Shown in pieces: positions 1 through 7,283 of a DNA stretch of 64,000 bases. The notes under the pieces were generated by a model that saw only the letters and a program-made list of their open reading frames with translations, made no database searches and was not told where the DNA came from. Numbering within the stretch: the stretch's first letter is position 1; each line of letters begins with the position of its first letter. The position numbers were made by a program, and so were the translations under genes. Source of the stretch: Bacillota bacterium (GTDB lineage: Bacteria > Bacillota > Clostridia > Lachnospirales > CAG-274); NCBI GenBank assembly GCA_017543265.1, contig JAFYGI010000041.1:1-64000 (forward strand). The letters run 5' to 3'.

Positions 1-1
1 A

Positions 2-526
2 GCGGTAATCTTAGCCGATATTCGTTCAATGGCAAAACTTGTGATAGAAGATGAAAACACGGCAAGAAATTCTTTTCTTTCAAAAAAACAACAGCGCACC
101 TCTCGCCAAACAAAAAATGATACCAAAAGGCTGAACGAAAGTAAACACCGCCTCGAAGAACTCGAAAAACTGATGCAGTCGGTCTATGAAGATAAGGTTA
201 TGGGCAAAATTCCCGAACATATATGTATAAATCTTCTGCAAAAATATGAAACTGAGCAGCAAAACCTTGTAGCATACATATCCGAACTTGAGGGAAAACT
301 CTCGGCAGAAAAGCAGGATAAAGAAGATGTTGATGAGTTTATCCGCAGACTGAAAAAGTATTTTGATGTTCGGGAACTGACAAGAGAGATCTGTCTCGAA
401 CTTATCGAATATGTGACCGTAAATGCCAAAACAGACGATAAGCCGCGAGAGATCAACATCTATTATAAATTTATCGACAAACCATTGTCGAATAAAAGAA
501 CGCTGTATGCCACCACTACAGCCTAA
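2..526 (+). CDS. Large serine recombinase, C-terminal part (5' end outside window)
   Basis: The reading frame is open to the left edge of the window, so this is the C-terminal end of a longer protein; an internal ATG at 29 is not a credible start. About 175 residues are visible. They are rich in Lys/Glu and form a probable coiled coil (roughly residues 30-115), followed by the segment VRELTREICLELIEYVTV and a short beta-rich end (INIYYKFIDKPL). This layout matches the C-terminal zinc-ribbon/coiled-coil region of large serine recombinases of integrative elements, which cut and rejoin att sites. The catalytic serine domain is not in view, so activity cannot be judged. The debris that follows (hairpin blocks, IS3 remnant) suggests the end of a decayed mobile element. 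Family assignment is by motif memory; moderately sure. Confidence 0.7.
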   Translation, partial: AVILADIRSMAKLVIEDENTARNSFLSKKQQRTSRQTKNDTKRLNESKHRLEELEKLMQSVYEDKVMGKIPEHICINLLQKYETEQQNLVAYISELEGKLSAEKQDKEDVDEFIRRLKKYFDVRELTREICLELIEYVTVNAKTDDKPREINIYYKFIDKPLSNKRTLYATTTA

Positions 527-582
527 TTTTAAAACCACCCAAACAGTTGTGCCTATTTGGGTGGTTCACAAAAGCAAACCCG

Positions 583-841
583 ATCCCCCTCGGGGATTGC
601 ACTCGGCTTTAGCCGAGGCAACATAGCGTACAGGCTCTTCATCTGCCGCCGAAATTCCAGTAGGAATTTCGGTATAACTCATAACCAACGGAATTGCAAG
701 CAATTCCAAATTCAGTGGGTGCTTGAACATTGCACCGCAAAGATAGATGCGGACAGGCTTTGCCTGGCTTTTGCGCAGCAAAAGTGCTGACCCACTGAAT
801 TTTAAGTAAGCACCCCCGCTTTAGAAGCGGGGGACTTACTT
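583..841 (+). repeat. Multi-hairpin mosaic element, copy A
   Basis: This non-coding stretch is almost entirely short perfect inverted repeats. ATCCCC-ctc-GGGGAT lies at 583-597, then CTCGGC-ttta-GCCGAG at 602-617, GAAATTCC-agta-GGAATTTC near 651-670, and GGAATTGC-aa-GCAATTCC near 690-707. A 13-bp perfect stem (708-720 with 790-802) encloses three hairpins at 735-752, 754-766 and 768-784. Last is a compound hairpin (804-810 with 835-841, inner CCCCCGCTT/AAGCGGGGG at 813-821 and 825-833). Parts recur at 1192-1247 (other strand) and at 55066-55127 with changed but still complementary stems. The last hairpin resembles subterminal palindromes of IS200/IS605 elements, but no tnpA or tnpB is seen. 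Confidence 0.75.
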
Positions 842-903
842 AGTTTGTTAAAAAAAGCGGCAGCCATCTTTGCACAGAACCAAAAGCAATAAGATTTCGG
901 TTT

Positions 904-1186
904 ATGTATGATAATCGCTCTAAATTTCAGGTAGTGAAGATGGCAAAAGTATTGGGCGTAACTGAAGCGGGATATTATGCGTGGAAAAGGCGCTTAAATC
1001 GTCCCGAGACGGAAGAAGAAACAAAAAGAAAACCCTGCGGCAGGCTATTCGCCGCATTTATATAGAATATTTCGGCATTTACGGGAGCCGAAAAATACAA
1101 CACGAATTAAAGCGAAGTTACGGCATAGAAGTCAATCACAAAGTTGTGGAAAATGTTATGAAGGAACCGGGAGTTATATCGAAGTT
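904..1186 (+). pseudogene. IS3-family transposase OrfB remnant, frameshifted and truncated
   Basis: From ATG 904 the frame reads like the start of IS3 OrfB (FQVVKMAKVLGVTEAGYYAW, then KRRLNRPETEE). In the A-rich stretch at about 1019-1034 the homology moves back one base into the frame containing the HTH_21-type region (IRRIYIEYFGIYGSRKIQHE, about 1040-1105). After VMKEPG (about 1160-1175) similarity stops and the hairpin block at 1192 begins. The DDE catalytic core is absent. OrfA is not seen upstream. The single frameshift lies well inside OrfB, not at the usual OrfA/OrfB slippage point, so it is decay rather than programmed frameshifting. The open frame starting at GTG 981 is only the second half of this remnant read on into repeat sequence. 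Confidence 0.7.
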
Positions 1187-1191
1187 CACAA

Positions 1192-1247
1192 CTTTTGGCT
1201 GCGCCAAAAGCCAATTGCTGTGCAATTGTCCGCATTTATCTTTGCGG
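1192..1247 (-). repeat. Multi-hairpin mosaic element, copy B (inverted relative to copy A)
   Basis: Three perfect hairpins are packed with one-base linkers: CTTTTGGC-tgc-GCCAAAAG (1192-1210), CAATTGC-tgt-GCAATTG (1212-1228) and CCGCA-n8-TGCGG (1230-1247). Read on the minus strand they match copy A (735-784) in order, linker bases (a, then g) and the 8-base loop (aagataaa versus aagataga). The middle stem differs completely yet stays self-complementary (CAGGC/GCCTG in A, CAATTGC/GCAATTG in B). The block abuts the end of the IS3 remnant. Confidence 0.75.
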
Positions 1248-1259
1248 TTGAATGTATGT

Positions 1260-1523
1260 GAAATGGGCGGAGAAAATGTTATTTTTCATATAAGAATATC
1301 GCAAAACAAAAATATCGTCTTTGCGGAACACTTCAACGCCCATTTCCAAAACGGCTGGAATAGAGAAAATATTTCTCCGAAAAATTCTCTGCCGCAAAAA
1401 TAAAAAAAGTCCGATTAGCAGAAAACCGCAGCCACCCCAGCTGCGGTTTTTCTGCGCCCAAAATCGGACAAAATAAAAAACACTTGCAAGAGATGATCGC
1501 TTCATTCTTGCAAGTGTTTTTTT
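1260..1523. repeat. Series of large inverted repeats after the IS3 remnant
   Basis: Three further stems lie in gene-free sequence. GAAATGGGCG (1260-1269) pairs with CGCCCATTTC (1337-1346) around an inner CGCAAA/TTTGCG stem. A nested stem follows: GTCCGATT (1409-1416) with AATCGGAC (1462-1469), enclosing GCAGAAAACCGCAGC (1418-1432) and its partner at 1440-1455. A third, A-tract plus CACTTGCAAG (1475-1490) with CTTGCAAG and a T-tract (1507-1523), would work as a bidirectional terminator. 1524-1653 holds nothing recognisable. Confidence 0.65.
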
Positions 1524-1653
1524 AGTGTAATCTTGAAATGTCGATATTTGGCTGCTTTTACTGGGTTACTATTTGGTTAGTTGAATACACCAGTTGACAA
1601 AGAACCTATTTTTTTAATATGTCACAACGGGCTTGCCCTTTTATGTGATAATT

Positions 1654-3480
1654 TTATCTGACCGGCGGATAGTCGTCAAGAAGCTCCTTCACGCCGTCGA
1701 ATATCGCCTGTGCCATCTTTTGTCTGCATGATGCATCTCCGAGTATCTGTGCATCGGAATAGTTGCTTATAAAGCCCATTTCCAGCAGAGTAGAGGGCTT
1801 TGTGCCCTTAAGCACTATAAAGGGCTCGCTCTTGACACCGCGGTTTACGGTACCAAGCTGATCAATAAGGTTATCAAGTATTTTTTCGGCCAGCATATAG
1901 CTGGTAAGACCGTTGCCCTGGTCGTTGGGGTAAAGACAGTAGGTCTCCGTTCCGTTTGGTGAGGACGAGTCGTTGGAGTTGATATGCACCGAAACAAACA
2001 CATCCGCTATCGCCGAAGCCATTTCCTGTCTTTCCCAAAGTGTGGGGTAGGTATCGCCGAGCCTTGTGCAGTATACCTTTATGCTGCCGTCGTCCTCAAA
2101 CAGCTTTAAGGCACGCTGTACAATGTCAAGATTTATTTCCTTTTCAATAAGGCCGTTGCCAGATGCACCGTTGTCCTGCAAGCCGTGGCCAGCATCCAGC
2201 ACAAGTATCCTGTCATACTTTTCCTGCGGGGGAACGATCCTGAATACGACGTATTCGCCTGCCTTTTCGGGTATTACCGCAATAATTGAGGCGGAATGTA
2301 TCGTAATGGAGGTGCCGTAGGATGATGTGTTTATATCAACGCTGTTGACACGGTCGTTTTTAACGCTGAACGAGTTGCTTGTAAGCACGCTTGTCAGGTT
2401 GGCGGGGATATTTATTATATACTCGCTGCTAAGGTAATTGTCGGTGTACTGTACCTTTTTAAGGTCTATAAGACCGTTTGCATTTTTTATTACTATCTTA
2501 TTGTTTTCGTATGAAAAATTGCCGCTTATATAGCTGTAGTCATCGGCGCTGGTATTAAATTCCGCACCGCCCTCGCTTAAAACTACCATTGTGGTATTGT
2601 CTTTTTTGGATATATTGTATTTCACACCCTCGTTAAGCTCGACGGAAATGCGGACATATTTTTCGGAAAGCTGATAGAAATAACCGTTGTTTATAAAATT
2701 GCCTTTGCCGAAATCCTTTTTATCGGCGCTGAGGGTGCCGTTTTCCACATCAATTGTAAGAAGCTTGCCGTCCGTGGATATAAGCACATTTACATCGGGG
2801 GCATAGCTTTCGCCGCCTATGGACACGATATCCGCGCCGGGGGTGCTCATAAAATCAACTGCGATTATACGCTGCTTTTCCTGCGCCTTTGTGGTGGTCT
2901 CGGTGGTGGTGACTGTGGTAGTTTCGGTGGTGGTCTCCTCGGTAGTGGTCTCGGTAGTTGTTTCGGTGGTGGTCTCCTCCGTGGTGGAAGTCTCTCTCGG
3001 CTTGTCCTTTACGGAGGCTGTTCTTGTGTCGTTGTCCCAGCCGACTGCCTTGTCTATCGCCTGCGAAACAAAGCGCAGCGGTATCATTGTCTTGTCGTTT
3101 ATTATTTTTGCGGGGATGTCCATTTCACGCTCCTCGCCGTCAACAAGGGCGGTAGTGGAGTTTATGCCTATGATAACTGTGGTGTTTTCGTGGTAGACGT
3201 ATACCTTTCTGTCGGCGTTTTCCCATTCCACATCTGCGCCGAGTGCCTCAAACACCTCTCTTGCGGGCACCAGCGTATAGTTGTTTAAAAGCACGGGCGG
3301 CATGGGCAGGTCGTCGGGCTCTCTGCCGTTTATTTCAAGATGTATTTCCTCCGCGCTGTACCAATGATCCTCACCGTCATAGGTGAGTGTCATATTTATA
3401 TAGCGTCCGCGGGCATATGCGGTCGTCACGCTTGCCAGCATTATTACAAGTACAATGACGGGCAGTAAAAGTTTTCTCAT
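1654..3480 (-). CDS. Secreted N-acetylmuramoyl-L-alanine amidase with stalk domain
   Basis: The product (about 608 aa) should cleave the amide bond between MurNAc and the stem peptide of peptidoglycan outside the cell. The start is taken at ATG 3480, giving a signal peptide (MRKLLLPVIVLVIM, cleavage near AYA) behind AAGAGGTAA; the frame also extends 38 codons upstream without a ribosome site. Domains in order: a copper-amine-oxidase-N-like stalk domain (about 40-165, with LVPAREVFEALGADVEWEN and IPLRFVSQAI), a Thr/Glu linker of TTE/TTT repeats (about 170-205), an AMIN-like beta domain, and a C-terminal Amidase_3 domain (about 425-605) with zinc/catalytic motifs DAGHG, EKEINL, SVHIN and LLEMGF. 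It lies downstream of a two-component system on the same strand but has its own -10 element. Confident on fold and activity. Confidence 0.9.
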   Translation of the reverse strand: MRKLLLPVIVLVIMLASVTTAYARGRYINMTLTYDGEDHWYSAEEIHLEINGREPDDLPMPPVLLNNYTLVPAREVFEALGADVEWENADRKVYVYHENTTVIIGINSTTALVDGEEREMDIPAKIINDKTMIPLRFVSQAIDKAVGWDNDTRTASVKDKPRETSTTEETTTETTTETTTEETTTETTTVTTTETTTKAQEKQRIIAVDFMSTPGADIVSIGGESYAPDVNVLISTDGKLLTIDVENGTLSADKKDFGKGNFINNGYFYQLSEKYVRISVELNEGVKYNISKKDNTTMVVLSEGGAEFNTSADDYSYISGNFSYENNKIVIKNANGLIDLKKVQYTDNYLSSEYIINIPANLTSVLTSNSFSVKNDRVNSVDINTSSYGTSITIHSASIIAVIPEKAGEYVVFRIVPPQEKYDRILVLDAGHGLQDNGASGNGLIEKEINLDIVQRALKLFEDDGSIKVYCTRLGDTYPTLWERQEMASAIADVFVSVHINSNDSSSPNGTETYCLYPNDQGNGLTSYMLAEKILDNLIDQLGTVNRGVKSEPFIVLKGTKPSTLLEMGFISNYSDAQILGDASCRQKMAQAIFDGVKELLDDYPPVR

Positions 3481-3517
3481 ATATATTACCTCTTTTTGGA
3501 ATTGTATTAATGATAAA

Positions 3518-3558
3518 AGCGGCAGTATCGTACCATGCCGCATACTACCGCTATTATA
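3518..3558 (-). promoter_or_regulatory. Amidase promoter -10 and 5'-UTR hairpin
   Basis: On the minus strand a perfect TATAAT occupies 3558-3553, with only a weak -35. The expected transcript start falls at the edge of an inverted repeat (AGCGGCAGTAT at 3518-3528 with ATACTACCGCT at 3542-3552, one mismatch), so the mRNA would begin with a stem-loop about 35 nt before the ribosome site. Confidence 0.45.
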
Positions 3559-3639
3559 ACACATTAAATCGGCCAATTCACTAAAATAACACAAATTTTA
3601 ATAAAAATGTAATAATAAGAAACATTTTGCCGCCGACCC

Positions 3640-5190
3640 TTATCTTGCCCTTGGGAAATCGAGCAGGAACTCGGTGCCCTCGCCAAAGGTGCTTGTAACG
3701 CTTATCTTGCCGTTATGATGGTCAACTATCCACTTTGCTATGGAAAGACCGAGACCGAAGCCGCTTATTTCCTTGTTTCTGGATTTGTCGCTGCGGTAGA
3801 AGCGCTCAAAAATATTTTTGATGTCTTCTTCCTTGATGCCTATGCCGTTGTCGCGTATTTTAAGCATTGCGCGGTCGGCCGTCTCCGAGGTCTCAAAATG
3901 TATCTCGCAGTTTTTCTCGCCCGAATACTTAACGGCATTTTCCACAAATATCCATATAAGCTGCTTGATAAGGTGGTAGTCGCCCGATATCCTGGTGCTT
4001 TGCGCACCGTCGATGTATATTTTTGCGGGCAGCTCCATAACGGAGGCTTCCTTTCGTATCTCTTCAAGAAGCTCCTCTATACAAAGCTCCGATATGGTCA
4101 TACTGCTGTTTACATCGTTTCTTGCCCAGAAAAGCAGGCGGTTTATAAGCATTGTCATATGCTCCGTTTCGGAGGTTATGGATTCGATGGACTCGTCAAG
4201 TACCTCGGGGTCGTTTTTGCCCCAGCGCGAAAGCATATCGGTATAGCCCTTTATGACCGAAAGGGGCGTTTTAAGCTCGTGCGAAACATCGGATATAAAC
4301 TGATTTTGCCTTTCAAACGATATTTCAAGCCTTGAAAGCATATCGTTAAAAGCACGCACCAGCATACGGATCTCGTCATCCGCCTCGGGCTCCTCTATGC
4401 GCTGGTTGAAGTTTTCCTCGCTTATCTTTATTGCGGCATCCGCCACCTGATGCACGGGCTTGAGCATTTTGCTGCTTATGGCACGTCCCACCGCAAAGGC
4501 GATAAATACGGCCGCAAGGTTTTCTATAATAAACAGCATACCCATTTTGTTGATGAGCATTATCTCGCGGTTGTATATGCGAAAGGCGCGTATCTCGTAT
4601 GTTTTGCCGTCTATTGTTACCTGCTTGCTTTTGATAAGGTAGGCATCGCCGTCTATCTTGCCCATGCGAAGATCGCGGCCGCGGCCGTCGGGGGAATTGC
4701 TGAATTTGTCGTTCATCGGCCCGCGCATATTACTGCGCTCGGGTATGGGGACATATTCTGTGGCGCTGTCGGTAGCCGTACTGTCGTCGTAAAACGGGTC
4801 GGGCATCGCGTCGGGCTTTGTATCGGGCTTTGTACTAGGCTTTGCGCCCTGCCTGCCGCCGCGGGTGTCGGAAACGGTGGGTATCATGGGCGAGCCGTTT
4901 CGCATCTCCATTATGCGCACCTCGATATAAGGATTTTGCACCTGCTGCTTAATGGATTCTATGGATATTTCCCCGCCGTTTTGTATATATTCCTCTATTT
5001 CGTCAAGTGTCTCGTTTATCTCCTTTTCGGAGCTTGTACGGTAATAGATGATACTGTTTATGATAATAGAACAGGATACAATAAATATAAAAAGTATAAA
5101 TACGGTCGAATAAACAAGGGCTATCTTGTTTTTTATCGACATTTTATTGTAAAAGGCCTTGAATTTGTTTGGCTTATTCGTCCTTTGCAT
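3640..5190 (-). CDS. Sensor histidine kinase (HAMP, HisKA, HATPase_c)
   Basis: Membrane kinase of about 516 aa, partner of the response regulator immediately upstream. A first membrane segment lies near residues 24-46, followed by an extracytoplasmic region of about 170 residues containing a low-complexity stretch (KPSTKPDTKPDAMPD). A second membrane segment follows (IENLAAVFIAFAV), then a HAMP linker (MLKPVHQVADAAIKI), the H-box SHELKTPLSVI with the phospho-accepting His near residue 310, and N, G1 and G2 boxes (FVENAVKYS, DNGIGI, GFGLGLSIA). I chose ATG 5190, which lies inside the regulator's last codons and follows AGGGG; a GTG at 5202 is possible. Start overlap shows translational coupling. 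Stimulus unknown; the amidase next door hints at envelope control, which is inference. Confidence 0.92.
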   Translation of the reverse strand: MQRTNKPNKFKAFYNKMSIKNKIALVYSTVFILFIFIVSCSIIINSIIYYRTSSEKEINETLDEIEEYIQNGGEISIESIKQQVQNPYIEVRIMEMRNGSPMIPTVSDTRGGRQGAKPSTKPDTKPDAMPDPFYDDSTATDSATEYVPIPERSNMRGPMNDKFSNSPDGRGRDLRMGKIDGDAYLIKSKQVTIDGKTYEIRAFRIYNREIMLINKMGMLFIIENLAAVFIAFAVGRAISSKMLKPVHQVADAAIKISEENFNQRIEEPEADDEIRMLVRAFNDMLSRLEISFERQNQFISDVSHELKTPLSVIKGYTDMLSRWGKNDPEVLDESIESITSETEHMTMLINRLLFWARNDVNSSMTISELCIEELLEEIRKEASVMELPAKIYIDGAQSTRISGDYHLIKQLIWIFVENAVKYSGEKNCEIHFETSETADRAMLKIRDNGIGIKEEDIKNIFERFYRSDKSRNKEISGFGLGLSIAKWIVDHHNGKISVTSTFGEGTEFLLDFPRAR

Positions 5191-5869
5191 AATATCCCAC
5201 ACCCCTGATTGTGTATATTATCTTAACGTCAAATTTATCGTCTATTTTTGTGCGAAGATACCTTATGTAAACATCAACAACATTTGTTTCGCCTATGTAG
5301 TCATAGCCCCATACCTTATTTAGTATCTGGTCACGGGTGATAACAATGTTTTTGTTTGTCACAAGGTACAAAAGCAGGTCATATTCACGCTTGGTAAGCT
5401 CGATGGGTGTGTCCTGATATTTTACCGTGCGTGAGGATCTGTCTATTGTAAGCCCCTTTATATTAAGGGTGTTTTCGTCTCTTTCGCGGGTCTCCTGATT
5501 GATAAGGCGCAGCGCGACACGCATCCTCGCAAATACCTCTTCAATGGCAAAGGGCTTTGTGATATAGTCGTTTGCGCCGCTGTCAAGACCCGTAACGGTG
5601 TCCATGACCTCACTTTTGGCGGTTATCATGATGATAGGCACATCCGACTCCTTCCTGATACGCCTGCAAACCTCGATGCCGCTGAGCTGCGGAAGCATAA
5701 GGTCAAGAAGTATGATGTCGGGTTTTTCCGCAAAGAACATATCAAGTCCCGTGCGGCCGTCATTGGCAATAACAACATCGTAGCCCTCGTGCTTTAATTC
5801 CAGCTCCACAAAGCGTGCCAGCTTCATCTCGTCTTCAACTATCAATACCTTATATTTCTTGCTTTCCAT
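5174..5869 (-). CDS. OmpR/PhoB-family response regulator
   Basis: A 231-aa two-domain regulator. Receiver domain (1-120): acidic pocket in VEDE, phospho-acceptor Asp in LLDLMLPQ, conserved Thr/Lys in MITAKS and YITKPF. The C-terminal winged-helix DNA-binding domain (about 130-228) has the typical ELTKREYDLLLYL, VWGYDYIGETNVVDVYIRYL and IRGVGY. It is followed with overlap by its kinase. Upstream at 5962-5983 an 11-bp direct repeat of the kind bound by dimers of this family suggests autoregulation. The 5870-6038 interval is AT-rich and holds no gene. Confidence 0.95.
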   Translation of the reverse strand: MESKKYKVLIVEDEMKLARFVELELKHEGYDVVIANDGRTGLDMFFAEKPDIILLDLMLPQLSGIEVCRRIRKESDVPIIMITAKSEVMDTVTGLDSGANDYITKPFAIEEVFARMRVALRLINQETRERDENTLNIKGLTIDRSSRTVKYQDTPIELTKREYDLLLYLVTNKNIVITRDQILNKVWGYDYIGETNVVDVYIRYLRTKIDDKFDVKIIYTIRGVGYYAKDE

Positions 5870-5961
5870 AATTGCGTTTCCCCTTTTTTAAATAATTGTT
5901 TTTTTGTATGATCCTATGATAAGAATTTTAATATATAATTTTTAGAGAAATATTAGTGCAA

Positions 5962-5983
5962 GATTAGAATTTGATTAGAAATT
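5962..5983. promoter_or_regulatory. 11-bp direct repeat, candidate response-regulator site
   Basis: GATTAGAATTT is followed at once by GATTAGAAATT, an exact 11-bp period matching one helical turn, about 95 bp before the response-regulator start. OmpR/PhoB-family dimers bind head-to-tail to such repeats. A small palindrome AAATCTT-taatt-AAGATTT follows. Function is inferred from spacing and position only. Confidence 0.4.
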
Positions 5984-6038
5984 AAATCTTTAATTAAGAT
6001 TTTAATATTTTTTTGTTGCGTGCGTTACAAAAAAAGTG

Positions 6039-6067
6039 TTGACTTAAACGCCAATAAGTAGTATAAT
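6039..6067 (+). promoter_or_regulatory. Sigma-A promoter of tRNA-Pro
   Basis: TTGACT (6039-6044), a 17-base spacer and a perfect TATAAT (6062-6067) end 12 bases before the tRNA. Position and near-consensus match make this a confident call. Confidence 0.85.
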
Positions 6068-6079
6068 GTTCTTTGTTAT

Positions 6080-6153
6080 CGGGGTGTAGCGTAGTTTGGT
6101 AGCGCGCAGCGTTCGGGACGCTGAGGTCGCAGGTTCAAATCCTGTCGCCCCGA
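6080..6153 (+). tRNA. tRNA-Pro (anticodon CGG)
   Basis: A 74-nt cloverleaf: the acceptor arms CGGGGTG and CGCCCCG pair over seven bases (one T-G), the D arm holds GTTTGGTAGC, the anticodon stem CAGCG/CGCTG encloses loop TTCGGGA with anticodon CGG at its centre, and the T arm GCAGG-TTCAAAT-CCTGT is intact. It reads CCG codons. The terminal CCA is not encoded. Own promoter upstream and terminator downstream. Confidence 0.95.
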
Positions 6154-6162
6154 TTTATTATT

Positions 6163-6201
6163 AAAAAAACCGACTGAGTGGATACTCGGCCGGTTTTTTT
6201 G
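6163..6201. terminator. Bidirectional terminator between tRNA-Pro and mecA
   Basis: AAAAAAACCG pairs with CGGTTTTTTT around ACTGAGT/ACTCGG, giving a stem with A and T tracts on both sides. It can end the tRNA transcript rightward and the mecA transcript leftward. Confidence 0.8.
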
Positions 6202-6867
6202 TTATTTGCATTTTGCAAGGGATCCGACAGCGTCCTGCGCGATTATGGTCTTGCCGTACTCGGTCAGCATACCGACACTTCCGCTGTGCAGCGGGCAAAA
6301 CTCGCCGTACTCGATAAAGCAGTTCCTTACCGCAGGGGACAGCTCGCTGTAGCTGCATCTCAATACCAGATAATACTCGTCATTCATTTTGTAAAGCGCA
6401 CTTTCGCTGTGATAATCGGGCGCGGCGATACTGCACGCCTTTATTGCTCCCGACAGCTCGCCAAAGGAATAGATAAAGTCCGTAACGGTGTTGCGGTCGC
6501 TTTTTTGCTCCTTTTCGGTGTTGTTGTCAATAATATTATCGTCAAACAGCTTATGCTCGACAAGCTCGTTATAAAGCTCGGAAAGGTGCCGCTTGTACTC
6601 CTCGCCCGAGGAATTGTCGGTCTTTTCGGGCGTGCGCGACACAATAAGCGCAATGCCGTCGGGATGGGGACGTGCCTCGACCATAACGGGATTTTCGCTG
6701 ACGTTAAAATTTATTTTCTCCGAGGCGAGCTTCATTATCTCGCGCACAAGGCTTTGAAGCTTGTCGGAACGCTGAAAGAGATCGTTGAATGTTATATTTC
6801 TTTCTTGAAGATCCTGACGGGTAAGAAGAAATTTTATCTGGTAATCATTTAATTTTTCCATTTTCAT
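6202..6867 (-). CDS. mecA: MecA-like adaptor protein for ClpC
   Basis: 221 aa, soluble. MecA proteins deliver substrates to the ClpCP protease in Bacillota. The N-terminal substrate-binding domain is recognisable (MEKLNDYQIKFLLTRQDL, then NDLFQRSDKLQSLVREIM, residues 3-50), followed by VEARPHPDGIALIVSRT, a charged variable linker (about 80-125), and a C-terminal domain (FGELSGAIKACSIA, ALYKMNDEYYLVLRC, SVGMLTEYGKTI) of the type that binds ClpC. ATG 6867 follows AGGCGGTG at good spacing; a second in-frame ATG two codons later is possible. It is a single gene facing the tRNA terminator. Assignment by family pattern; fairly sure. Confidence 0.85.
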   Translation of the reverse strand: MKMEKLNDYQIKFLLTRQDLQERNITFNDLFQRSDKLQSLVREIMKLASEKINFNVSENPVMVEARPHPDGIALIVSRTPEKTDNSSGEEYKRHLSELYNELVEHKLFDDNIIDNNTEKEQKSDRNTVTDFIYSFGELSGAIKACSIAAPDYHSESALYKMNDEYYLVLRCSYSELSPAVRNCFIEYGEFCPLHSGSVGMLTEYGKTIIAQDAVGSLAKCK

Positions 6868-7176
6868 ATAATCACCGCCTAAACTGAATGGTTGGTTGTT
6901 GTATAACGCTCCGTCATGATATCTTATACAATAATTATATACAAAAACTTTTAAAATGTAAAGAGGATAATATTACAATTTTGTGAAAAAATAATTTGTT
7001 GGGGCAATTATGTACATTATTATATGCTATACCTCATTGCATAGTGCATAAAAATATGCCTGCTTTTTATTGCAATATATACAAAATGACATTTTTTGCC
7101 TGTGCTTTGCCCCAAACGGGCGTACCCGTACTGAAAAATACACAAATTTTACGGAAATACCCGCGAAAAGATTAGC
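6868..7176. other. AT-rich intergenic region without a gene
   Basis: Upstream of both mecA (minus) and the MarR gene (plus). Very AT-rich with no ORF of note and no strong repeat; it should carry the mecA promoter, but I could not single out a convincing one. Confidence 0.4.
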
Positions 7177-7224
7177 TTGACATTAAAACAGTTTTACTAT
7201 AAAATAAATTTACTGTAAAACTGT
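7177..7224 (+). promoter_or_regulatory. Promoter with palindromic operator for the MarR-efflux operon
   Basis: TTGACA (7177-7182), 17 bases, TAAAAT (7200-7205) form a near-consensus promoter. A perfect inverted repeat, ACAGTTTTAC (7188-7197) with GTAAAACTGT (7215-7224), covers the spacer, the -10 and the start region, so a bound dimer would block polymerase. Autorepression by the downstream tandem-MarR protein is the likely reading (inference). Confidence 0.7.
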
Positions 7225-7283
7225 AGAATATCACGTCTTTACCCTTTCCTTTTTTCAAAGGAGAACTTTACGGAGGTATAAAA

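Noticed and set aside
423-790. Two small frames over the recombinase tail and copy A
   Set aside because: They run through hairpin DNA, overlap each other in different frames and have no ribosome site.
1019-1034. Programmed -1 frameshifting in the IS3 remnant
   Set aside because: The shift lies inside OrfB, not at the OrfA/OrfB boundary, and the ORF is truncated anyway.
981-1403. 140-aa open frame from GTG 981 as an intact gene
   Set aside because: Its first half is the frameshifted IS3 OrfB and its second half is hairpin sequence; no protein-like pattern after about residue 70.
2885-2985. Short direct repeats (ggtggtctcggtagt type) as a regulatory array
   Set aside because: They encode the Thr/Glu linker of the amidase; the period follows codons.
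3481-3594. N-terminal extension of the amidase
   Set aside because: The 38 extra codons cross the -10 element and hairpin and would bury the signal peptide; ATG 3480 has the RBS.
3715-4335. 206-aa plus-strand frame opposite the histidine kinase
   Set aside because: Shadow frame: the kinase on the minus strand has all conserved boxes, and the plus frame has no RBS or family match.
4450-5208. 252-aa plus-strand frame opposite the kinase N-terminus
   Set aside because: Shadow of the GC-skewed kinase codons; composition is typical of antisense frames (Tyr/His/Ala rich).
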